Assembly: GCA_040880405.1 (NCBI GenBank)
Contig: JBBDIM010000077.1
Location: 1-34,319, forward strand
Direction: 5' to 3'
From: JBBDIM01 sp040880405
GTDB lineage: Bacteria > Planctomycetota > Planctomycetia > Pirellulales > Pirellulaceae
Length of the DNA: 34,319 bases
This document shows positions 24,445 to 31,552 of the stretch, in pieces; within the stretch, counting starts at the first letter, position 1, and every line of letters begins with the position of its first letter. A program made the translations under genes and the position numbers. Under the pieces are notes generated by a model. It had not been told where the DNA came from and made no database searches. It was given only the letters and a program-made list of their open reading frames with translations.

Positions 24445-25667
24445 TAGGAGGCCACCTCCTCAGTCGCCGATTCCTCTTCGGTTTCCGGCTCACTCTCAGG
24501 CGATTCCTCCTCTTTCGCTGGCGGCAAAAGCCCTTCGAGACGCGCCGTCAGTTTTTTCATCTGGGCCTCATCCCGGGTGCGGTACGAATCGAGCACCTTC
24601 CCCTCGGGATCGACCAGGAAGACCCGATCACTATGGTATTTGCGTTCCAGCTCGATGTTGAAAAACTCGTGGCCGATCTTTTGGATATAGTCGAACTCGC
24701 CAGTGCAAAAATGCCAGATGTCTTTCTTCGCGCCGAACCGCTCGGCATACCCCAGCATCGCCCCGGGGGTGTCGTTTTCCGGGTCGCAGCTAATGCTGAC
24801 AAACCGCAGACCCCGCTCTTCGTAACCCTGCTGGAGCCGTGCGACCTCAATGTTTTGCAGCACACAAACCGAGGGACAGGCCACGAAAAAGAAGCTCCCC
24901 AGCCAGTAGTTTCCCTTCATTTGCTCGCTGGAAAAGGGTCGGCTGTAGCTATCGGTGAGCTCAAACGACGTCATCGTCTGCTCTTCCCCCACAGCCCCGC
25001 CCGCGACCGCGTCTCCGGTGTGAACCGGTTCTGTTTCCGCCTGGGCGGTTTTCGCAGCGGGCTGGTCAACCAGCTTCGCAATCAGCTTTTGGGCCGCCGC
25101 GAACTCATCATCCACGGTGGCTCGGTAGGTGCCTCGCATCACGCCCTCTCGGTCGACAACCAGGATCCGGTCGCTGTGGGTCTGTTTGGCGAAACCGACC
25201 TGAAAGTTGTCGTTCGCGATGCTTTGAATTTTGTCCAAGTCGCCGGTCAAAAACTTCCAGCTTTCCGGCTTCGCGTCAAACGCCTCGGCATAGGCCGCCA
25301 TCACCTCGGGGGTGTCGGTCTCGGGGTCGCAGGTGATGCTGATAAACTTCACCCCCTTCTCGGCCCAATCTTTTTGCAGCACGGCAACTTGCTGATTCAG
25401 CAGGCGGCAGGTCGAGGGGCAGGTGGTGAAAAAGAAGCTGGCCACCCAAACGTCCCCGTCGAGTTCCGCCGTATCAAACATTTCGCCGGCGGAGTCGGTC
25501 AGCTCAAACGGCGGGACCTCTCGGTTCAAGGCGGTCGCCTTGGGGGTGATATCGTGGGCATCGCTCGGTTCACGCTCGGCCCGGGAACGGAGCGTCGACC
25601 AGATCATCAACCCACCTAAAAACAGGAGCAAAACGGCGGTAAAGAATATCCCGACTTTGCTTGTCAT
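24444..25667 (-). CDS. Tandem double-domain SCO1/SenC copper chaperone
   Basis: The product has 407 residues from the ATG at 25667, supported by GAGGAG eight bases upstream and an ATGA overlap with the permease gene. One N-terminal membrane anchor (~5-25) is followed by two complete SCO thioredoxin-fold domains. Domain 1 (~50-200) has CPSTC at 83-87 and His164 in KQTHSDRI. Domain 2 (~232-382) has CPSVC at 264-268 and His345 in KYHSDRV. Both copper-site triads are intact. SCO proteins deliver copper to the CuA site of oxidase subunit II. A polar linker joins the domains, and the tail is Glu-rich. Single-domain SCO is the norm, so the fusion is notable. Confidence 0.93.
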   Translation of the reverse strand: MTSKVGIFFTAVLLLFLGGLMIWSTLRSRAEREPSDAHDITPKATALNREVPPFELTDSAGEMFDTAELDGDVWVASFFFTTCPSTCRLLNQQVAVLQKDWAEKGVKFISITCDPETDTPEVMAAYAEAFDAKPESWKFLTGDLDKIQSIANDNFQVGFAKQTHSDRILVVDREGVMRGTYRATVDDEFAAAQKLIAKLVDQPAAKTAQAETEPVHTGDAVAGGAVGEEQTMTSFELTDSYSRPFSSEQMKGNYWLGSFFFVACPSVCVLQNIEVARLQQGYEERGLRFVSISCDPENDTPGAMLGYAERFGAKKDIWHFCTGEFDYIQKIGHEFFNIELERKYHSDRVFLVDPEGKVLDSYRTRDEAQMKKLTARLEGLLPPAKEEESPESEPETEEESATEEVAS

Positions 25668-26539
25668 TGCCAATCTCCTCGTGTCGTCCGCTGGGCCATG
25701 CGACTCGCGATCACCAGCATCGCCACCGAAAACAGCAGCGTGACAATGCAACTCGTGGCGAAATCGGGTAGCCAAAACTGAAGGGGCTCGGTTCCCGTTT
25801 CAAGTGCCGCAGCGGGAACCGCCTCATAGTGAATTGTCCGCCGAATCGCCGCCAAAGCATAGGTGACCGGATTGAGCGTCATCACCCAGCCCATCACCAG
25901 TTCGCCCATCGGCATCCCGGGCCGAGCTGCGGGAATCGGGAAAAAGGCCCCGGAAAGCAGCCACATCGGCATCAACAGCAGGTTCATGATCGCGTGGAAC
26001 CCTTGGGTGGAATCCATCCGCCAAGCCAGCACAAACCCCAGCGACGTGAGCCCAATGGCCGTCACCACCAGCAGCAGAATCACCAGCAAAACCTGCCCCA
26101 CACCCAGCGAGACGCCAACCAGCGGGGCCAACATCAAAAACAGCGCCCCCTGCCCCACCGCCAAAATGGTGCCGCCCAGCACCTTGCCGCAGACCATCGC
26201 CCACCGCGGCGTCGGCGAAACCAACACCGATTGCAGGAAGCCTTCCTTGCGATCCTCGATGATCGAGATCGTCGCGAAGATCGCCGTGAACAGCACAATC
26301 AGCAGTAAAGTTCCCGGAAAAAAGTAGACCGTAAAACTTTGGCTTCCCTCGGAAATCGCCGGAAAACGGAAGACACTTCCCAGCCCGGTGCCGAACAGCA
26401 GCCAAAACAAAATCGGTTGGCCGATCGCCCCCACGATCCGGTTCCGCTGCCGCAGGAAACGGACGATCTCGCGGTGGCACAAAGCCCAGGCCGCGCCGCA
26501 GGCTTGGGCAAGCGACATTTGGAGGGGTTCGCCGCTCAT
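25664..26539 (-). CDS. ABC-2 type transporter permease
   Basis: The product has 291 residues from the ATG at 26539, which overlaps the ATPase stop as ATGA and is preceded by GAGGAGG. Six membrane segments are visible, with the ABC-2 features EDRKEGFLQSVLVSP in the cytoplasmic loop and a late LLLMPMWLLSGAFFPI, followed by MTLNPVTYALAAIRR. It pairs with the ATPase encoded just upstream to form an exporter. The substrate is not evident. Its place between oxidase genes and the SCO gene suggests a part in oxidase or copper/heme handling, but this is inferred from position alone. Confidence 0.9.
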   Translation of the reverse strand: MSGEPLQMSLAQACGAAWALCHREIVRFLRQRNRIVGAIGQPILFWLLFGTGLGSVFRFPAISEGSQSFTVYFFPGTLLLIVLFTAIFATISIIEDRKEGFLQSVLVSPTPRWAMVCGKVLGGTILAVGQGALFLMLAPLVGVSLGVGQVLLVILLLVVTAIGLTSLGFVLAWRMDSTQGFHAIMNLLLMPMWLLSGAFFPIPAARPGMPMGELVMGWVMTLNPVTYALAAIRRTIHYEAVPAAALETGTEPLQFWLPDFATSCIVTLLFSVAMLVIASRMAQRTTRGDWQ

Positions 26540-27474
26540 CCTTGCCCCTCCTCGCTGAACACCTTGCCGGTTTGGGCGATGAATACATCCTCCAAACTCG
26601 GCTTGGAAAGGGTGATATGGTCGATCTCGCCGGGACAAATTTCGACGATCCGCTTGATCATATTCGGGCCATCCTCCGCCTCCAATCGGACGGTGTCGGC
26701 GAGCAGTTTTGGTTCGAGCTGGAGCGTCTGTTGGATCTTCTCACAGATCGCCGTGAGGTTCGGCCCGCGGACCGAGACGGTGTCTCCACCGACCTGATTC
26801 TTAAGCCGTGTGGGGCTATCGACCGCCACCAAATGCCCCTGATCGAGAATGCCGATCCGGTCCGCATGGTCCGCCTCTTCCAGCAGATGGGTTGTCAGCA
26901 CGATGGTCACCCCCTGCTCTTCGCGGATCCGATTCAAATGCTGCCACATCGCGGCCCTAGCCGCCGGATCGAGCCCGGTGCTCGGTTCATCCAGCAGCAA
27001 CAACTTTGGGCCGTGCAGCATCCCCTTGGCCAGTTCCACGCGACGGCGGAGTCCGCCGGAGAGGTTTTCGGTGATATCGCCGCGGCGATCGGTCAGCCCC
27101 AGTTGTTCCATTAGAGCTGCCTCACGCCAGCGCGCCGTTTCACCATGCAGCCCATAGAGGGCGCTTTGGTACTTCAGGTTCTCGGCCACCGTCAGCTTCT
27201 TATCGAGGCTCGGCATCTGGAAGACAACCCCGATCCGCTGGCGAACCTGATCCCGCGCGGTACGCAAGTCATACCCCAGCACCTCGACCTTTCCTTCGCG
27301 GAAAGGCATCAAGGTGGAAAGAATCCGGAACAACGTGCTTTTGCCACCCCCGTTGGGGCCGACAAACACGAAGATCTCAGCAGGCGAGATTTCCAACGAG
27401 ATCGAATCGAGCGCCAAGCGATCTCCATACCGATGACTCAAACCCGAGATAACAATAGCTGGCGAAGGAGTCAT
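26536..27474 (-). CDS. ABC transporter ATP-binding protein
   Basis: The 312-residue product is a complete nucleotide-binding subunit. Walker A is GPNGGGKST at 39-47, the Q-loop Gln is at 86, the signature NLSGGLRRR at ~137-145, Walker B LLLLDEPSTGLD with Asp162-Glu163, and the switch His at 196 in TTHLLEE. A C-terminal extension of ~90 residues resembles drug/Nat-type exporters. It is coupled by a four-base overlap to the ABC-2 permease. The ATG at 27474 has no clear ribosome site. The upstream gap to coxD holds the nested repeat cluster at 27507-27694, which may separate this part of the operon from the oxidase genes. Confidence 0.92.
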   Translation of the reverse strand: MTPSPAIVISGLSHRYGDRLALDSISLEISPAEIFVFVGPNGGGKSTLFRILSTLMPFREGKVEVLGYDLRTARDQVRQRIGVVFQMPSLDKKLTVAENLKYQSALYGLHGETARWREAALMEQLGLTDRRGDITENLSGGLRRRVELAKGMLHGPKLLLLDEPSTGLDPAARAAMWQHLNRIREEQGVTIVLTTHLLEEADHADRIGILDQGHLVAVDSPTRLKNQVGGDTVSVRGPNLTAICEKIQQTLQLEPKLLADTVRLEAEDGPNMIKRIVEICPGEIDHITLSKPSLEDVFIAQTGKVFSEEGQG

Positions 27475-27506
27475 GGGCTGCGACGTGGTCGATTCAAACT
27501 CTGAGC

Positions 27507-27694
27507 CCCAACGGGGCGTTTCACGTTAGCCCAGGACGAAGTCCTGGGTTCAGATTTTATTCGAATTTGTAAGTCCTGAAGGGACGATTCAAAGAGAGGA
27601 ATCAACGGTTGAATCGTCCCTTCAGGACTCTCGTTTTGTTGTTGACGATTAACCCAGGACTGCGTCCTGGGCTGTCGTGAGACGTCCCTTTGGG
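27507..27694. repeat. Concentric inverted-repeat cluster upstream of the ABC genes
   Basis: Three pairs are nested around one centre: outer 27507-27526 with 27675-27694 (imperfect), middle 27529-27550 with 27651-27672 (22 bases, one mismatch; each arm itself a CCAGGAC/GTCCTGG hairpin) and inner 27572-27592 with 27609-27629 (21 bases, perfect). The inner stem has a 16-base loop. No gene is seen in 27475-27725. As RNA the region could form one long hairpin between coxD and the ABC genes. Confidence 0.85.
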
Positions 27695-27725
27695 ACTCCG
27701 GAATACAGATCCCGGTTAGCAGGTC

Positions 27726-28175
27726 CTAATGATCGCCCGAGGGACCATGGTCTGAGTCAACATGTTCAATCACCGGTTGCGGGGCGTGGAGCCAGCGTTG
27801 GTTGGTGTAATGATTCGTACGTAAACCGATGTCGGGAATCAGCATGCACATCAGGAAAATCGACATCATCCCGGCCGGAACGGTCAGCACCCACTTCCAG
27901 TTGGCTTCCCAAATCAAATGCATGAAAAACAGCATCACCAGCAGCGCCTTGCCGCAGGAAACGGCCATCATGAAGGCGCGACTAACGGAGACCGGAATCG
28001 CCTCTTCCCACCACTCGAAATAGGTCAGGAACGAGCAGGTGGTGAGCAGGCACAGCAGCACGAAAACCACCCAGTACTTGCCGTTGCCTCCATGATCATC
28101 GCCGCCATGATGGTCATCATGACCGTGAGCCGGGTCGTGGGGAGCATGTTCCACGTTTTCATGGGATTGTGACAT
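27726..28175 (-). CDS. coxD: Cytochrome c oxidase subunit IV
   Basis: The 149-residue product has a His/Asp-rich N-terminal tail (residues ~11-31), then three membrane helices at ~34-56, ~65-90 and ~93-117. It shows the COX4/CyoD-type pattern CGKALLVMLFFMHLIW in the second helix. Position directly after subunit III supports the call. This small subunit stabilises the oxidase and has no catalytic residues. The His-rich tail could bind metal, and subunit III has a similar HDDQHGHDDQHGH tail, but neither role is shown. The C-terminus ends in another His/Asp-containing stretch. The gap to coxC is 70 bases. Confidence 0.88.
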   Translation of the reverse strand: MSQSHENVEHAPHDPAHGHDDHHGGDDHGGNGKYWVVFVLLCLLTTCSFLTYFEWWEEAIPVSVSRAFMMAVSCGKALLVMLFFMHLIWEANWKWVLTVPAGMMSIFLMCMLIPDIGLRTNHYTNQRWLHAPQPVIEHVDSDHGPSGDH

Positions 28176-28245
28176 GTCAGCGTTCGCCTTTTATTTCGAT
28201 GAATCGAGGCCCGGCGGTGAGCTACCCGCCGAAAAATGATGCGGG

Positions 28246-29490
28246 CTAAAACAAGTACAAAATCGGGAACAGGAAAATCCACACCAAGTCGACAAAGTGC
28301 CAGTACAGACCGGCGTTTTCGATATATTCCGCTTTGTTGCGTCCCAACGTGACAGGCAACACGAGAGCGAAGATAATCAGTCCGATAATCACGTGGATCG
28401 CGTGGAAGCCGGTCAATAAAAAGTAGGTGCTGGCCCACATATTTCCGCCCGGCAGGACAAACGGTAACCGGAGCCAGGGCATCTCATGTTCGATTCCGTG
28501 CTGCATCAAGTGGGCGTCGTCACGCAGCAGCACGTCCAGAAATGCCACGCGATCCTGGACCGGCTTGATCCGCTGCTGCATCTCGGTCGACTGCATGGTT
28601 AGGGCCGCGAGTTCCGACTGAATTTCCTCGGCGGTGGGGGCATCCCCCTCCGGTTCGGCTTCGGCATTGGCGGCTTGGGCTTGTTCCAATCGCTCTCGCA
28701 TTTGCGCTTCATTCTGCTGAATGCCCCCCGCTTCTTCCTTCAATCCGGCCAGATCGGCCGAGAGGCGTTCACGCTCCGCCTGGGCCCTGGCGACCGGATA
28801 ATCCGAAGAGTGACCATGCTGTACTGAGTACGCCAGGCCCTCCAACAAGTCCCGCGCCTCAAGGGTTGAAGGGTCGATGGTCACATGCCGCGCGGTCCAT
28901 TGGACGGCCCCGCTGTGCATCAGGTTGACCCATTGTTCCCGCGTAAATCCCTCAATCGCTTCCTGCGCTTTCTGCTCATCGGTCATCTCCCGATTAACCG
29001 CTTCCAAGCGGAGCTTGAGCGCCGAAACGTAATAGACATCGGCCCGGTCGTACATCAACCCGTGCGGCTTGGCGGGGTAGATCCCGTGGGCAAATTTTTC
29101 CTTATACTCGTAGCCCTTCACGCCCAAAAACACAGAACCGAGCACAAAGGTGATCAGCATCCAGGTCTTGGCCGCCGCGGCTTGGTTTTTCTTGGCCGCC
29201 TCTAGGCACAATACCACGCTCAAGCTGCTACAGATCAGAACGAACGTGTTGAACGCCCCGATCGGCTCGCTTAAGTGGACATCGTGCGGCGTCGGCCAAG
29301 TCCCCGCCGGGGCACCAAACCGGAGCACGACATACGCCCCGATCAGCCCCGCGAAAAACATGATCTCCGTCGACAGGAATAACCACAAGCAAAGCTTGCC
29401 CAACGAGAGGGGCAACCCTGGATGGTATTCCAGCTTGATATGCCCGTGTTGATCGTCGTGTCCGTGTTGATCGTCGTGATGGTCTGACAT
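28246..29490 (-). CDS. coxC: Cytochrome c oxidase subunit III with large internal insertion
   Basis: The product has 414 residues from the ATG at 29490 (MSDHHDDQHG). The longer frame to 29625 overlaps ctaB and is rejected. Membrane helices at ~31-58, ~77-100 and ~107-128 are followed, after a break, by ~350-381 and ~393-414, giving the five-helix core of this family. Between helices 3 and 4, residues ~140-345 are an insertion containing a predicted coiled coil at ~232-312. Usual relatives are near 200 residues, so this subunit is about double length. The core motifs STEIMFFAGLIGAY, GFHAIHVIIG and YWHFVDLVWIFLFPILYL are intact. A 23-base gap separates it from ctaB. Confidence 0.92.
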   Translation of the reverse strand: MSDHHDDQHGHDDQHGHIKLEYHPGLPLSLGKLCLWLFLSTEIMFFAGLIGAYVVLRFGAPAGTWPTPHDVHLSEPIGAFNTFVLICSSLSVVLCLEAAKKNQAAAAKTWMLITFVLGSVFLGVKGYEYKEKFAHGIYPAKPHGLMYDRADVYYVSALKLRLEAVNREMTDEQKAQEAIEGFTREQWVNLMHSGAVQWTARHVTIDPSTLEARDLLEGLAYSVQHGHSSDYPVARAQAERERLSADLAGLKEEAGGIQQNEAQMRERLEQAQAANAEAEPEGDAPTAEEIQSELAALTMQSTEMQQRIKPVQDRVAFLDVLLRDDAHLMQHGIEHEMPWLRLPFVLPGGNMWASTYFLLTGFHAIHVIIGLIIFALVLPVTLGRNKAEYIENAGLYWHFVDLVWIFLFPILYLF

Positions 29491-29513
29491 AACGGGAAAT
29501 CCGTCCGGGAAAA

Positions 29514-30380
29514 CTAGGAATTCGAGCTCGCGCCGATCGCGACCAACAGCCCCAACAGACAAGGCCAATACAGCAGCGAAGCAAACAACAATTGACGAGC
29601 GGTGCCGCGGTTTCGGGCATAGCAAAAACGGATCGAGGCTAACAACATGCCGATCCCCAATATCAACGCCCCAAACAAATAGGGCAAATGAGGCGACGAA
29701 AGGCCGGCGACCCCAGGAATCAAACTCACCAAGAGTAGCGCCAAGGCGCAGCTCACCGCTTCGGTCCCGGCCCGCGCGCCTGTCTTCTCAACCACCGGCC
29801 ACATTCGCATCCCGGCCTGGGCGTAATCTTCCCGGTAAAGCCAGGCGATCGCCATGAAATGGGGGAACTGCCAGAAAAACAAAATCGCGAACAAGGCCAC
29901 CGCTCGCAAATCAAACGCGACCCCCGCGGCGCACCATCCCATTAAAATGGGTAGCGCCCCCGCGACCGCGCCGACCGCGGTATTCCAGGGGCTAACCCGC
30001 TTGAGCGGCGTGTAAACACAGACGTAGAGCAGCCAAGTCACCGCGCCGATCAAGGCCGCCAGCCACCCAATGGTCGCCAGTAAGTACGAGATCCCCACGC
30101 TACCCAACAGTGTGCCGAACATCGCCGCCGATTGGCGGGAGATTCGCTGGGCCGGCAAAGGACGCTCTCGCGTTCGCTCCATCCGGGAGTCGAGCCCCAC
30201 TTCCAGCCATTGATTCCAAACGCAACTGCTGGCGGCCACCAAGGCGGTGCCCACGATGACATTCAGCAAGCGAAACATATCCGGCTGACCACCGCTGGCA
30301 AAAAACGCCACGACAGCTACCGATGCGAGTAACAAGAGCGCGATCTTGGGCTTCGTTAACTCCAGGTAGTCCGCCACCAT
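29514..30380 (-). CDS. ctaB: Protoheme IX farnesyltransferase (heme O synthase)
   Basis: This membrane prenyltransferase converts heme B to heme O using farnesyl diphosphate. The 288 residues are counted from the ATG at 30380 (MVADYLELTKPKIA); a TTG three codons upstream is an alternative. The UbiA-family first motif reads NQWLEVGLD followed by RMERTRERPLP. A Glu stands where the first Asp is usual in NxxxDxxxD. The second region, YTPLKRVSPWNTAVGAVAGALP, is split here as YTPLKRVSPWNT and VGAVAGALP. About nine membrane helices are visible. It lies between ctaA and coxC in the operon, supplying the heme precursor for subunit I. Confidence 0.93.
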   Translation of the reverse strand: MVADYLELTKPKIALLLLASVAVVAFFASGGQPDMFRLLNVIVGTALVAASSCVWNQWLEVGLDSRMERTRERPLPAQRISRQSAAMFGTLLGSVGISYLLATIGWLAALIGAVTWLLYVCVYTPLKRVSPWNTAVGAVAGALPILMGWCAAGVAFDLRAVALFAILFFWQFPHFMAIAWLYREDYAQAGMRMWPVVEKTGARAGTEAVSCALALLLVSLIPGVAGLSSPHLPYLFGALILGIGMLLASIRFCYARNRGTARQLLFASLLYWPCLLGLLVAIGASSNS

Positions 30381-30427
30381 TCCACCCAACCGGGAACGGG
30401 ATCAAACCACTGTCACGGGACCTGTAC

Positions 30428-31459
30428 TCACGCCACTACCCCCTTCATCGACCGCACCTCAGATGCCCACTCAGGCCAACCGGTGGGGAAATAGCCCGCC
30501 GCGTAAGTGACCAGCACCACCGCGACCGCCAGGATCATCGAACCAACCGCGACATGGCCTGTCACGATTCCGGCTTGCACCGCGCTGCCCGCCTCAATCA
30601 ATAAACCGGGAGCATACGCTTTGCCCGGCAAAATCTCGGGCCAGTTGAATTTAAAAATCCAGGTGGAAATGCCCAGCCCAAACTGAAACAGAACCGCCAC
30701 CACACCGACGCGAGACAATCGGACGAGGTTTCTCGCCTCGCGATGATGCCGCTGAATGTGAACCGCGAGCAGCAGCATCGTCATCAAAACCGCCACCGCC
30801 GTGACCACATGAAACAATACCGAAACACGATACTGACTATGCAGCGTCATCGGCGTCACATGCCGCAGCAGCGAGCCGAGCACAATCTGCAAGTACGTCA
30901 ACCCCAGCAAGGTAAAGCTCCAGCGGTGTAGCGTCATCGCCGCCGCGGAAGGAGCCCCGACCGCCGGGCTCAAATTTTGCCAGCGACGCGAGGAAATCAC
31001 TTCCACATAAACCAACCAAGCCAGGCAAAGGGGGGCGACACACCCATGAATCCGGGCCATCAACACCTCATCCGCCTCCACTCGAAGGCCACCCAATAGG
31101 CCCTGCCCGATGACCATCAACAGTCCAATTACGGCAAACCAGGTGATCCAGCGGCGTCCCTCGGTTCGCCATGCGACGATAACCATTGCGATGCAGAGCA
31201 TGCCAACCAGTGAGGCGAGCAAGCGATGACCATGCTCGATAAACAAATCGAACGGACCAAAAACCCAGGTCTGCCAGGGGTACAAAAACAAGTTGTAACC
31301 GTAGGTCGAGGGCCAGTCGGGCACCGCCATGCCGGCCTTCTGAGTTGTCACCAATCCGCCCACCCAAATCAGCGGATAGGTGGTACACACCACCACCACC
31401 GCCAGGCGATGAAGCCAGCGAGACTGGATATGCAGTGGTGATTTCGACTGACTGTTCAA
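30428..31459 (-). CDS. ctaA: Heme A synthase
   Basis: The enzyme oxidises heme O to heme A in the membrane. The 343-residue product has eight membrane helices in two related halves. The four conserved His positions of the COX15/CtaA family are visible in EHGHRLLASLVG, ARIHGCVAPL, LFHVVTAVAVL and VTGHVAVGSM. The N-terminal signature GGLVTTQKAGMAVPDWPSTYG is present in the first extracytoplasmic loop (written here only in part: KAGMAVPDWPSTYG is the key segment). The start is a TTG at 31459 with GGAAG upstream at short spacing. It lies 93 bases after coxA, and ctaB follows 47 bases on. Confidence 0.93.
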   Translation of the reverse strand: MNSQSKSPLHIQSRWLHRLAVVVVCTTYPLIWVGGLVTTQKAGMAVPDWPSTYGYNLFLYPWQTWVFGPFDLFIEHGHRLLASLVGMLCIAMVIVAWRTEGRRWITWFAVIGLLMVIGQGLLGGLRVEADEVLMARIHGCVAPLCLAWLVYVEVISSRRWQNLSPAVGAPSAAAMTLHRWSFTLLGLTYLQIVLGSLLRHVTPMTLHSQYRVSVLFHVVTAVAVLMTMLLLAVHIQRHHREARNLVRLSRVGVVAVLFQFGLGISTWIFKFNWPEILPGKAYAPGLLIEAGSAVQAGIVTGHVAVGSMILAVAVVLVTYAAGYFPTGWPEWASEVRSMKGVVA

Positions 31460-31552
31460 CGTGACTTCCGCTGACTTGTTTTACGAACTGAATTGATTGC
31501 CAACGCTTCATTACTTGCCGACGAATCCGCTGGCTTGTCTTCGCGATCCGGC

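Noticed and set aside
25668..25775. Longer SCO start at 25775 (and longer permease start at 26638)
   Set aside because: Both extensions overlap the upstream gene out of frame; the ATGA-coupled ATGs at 25667 and 26539 have good ribosome sites.
29491..29625. Longer coxC start at 29625
   Set aside because: The extension overlaps the 3' end of ctaB; the His-rich MSDHHDDQHG at 29490 is the natural start.
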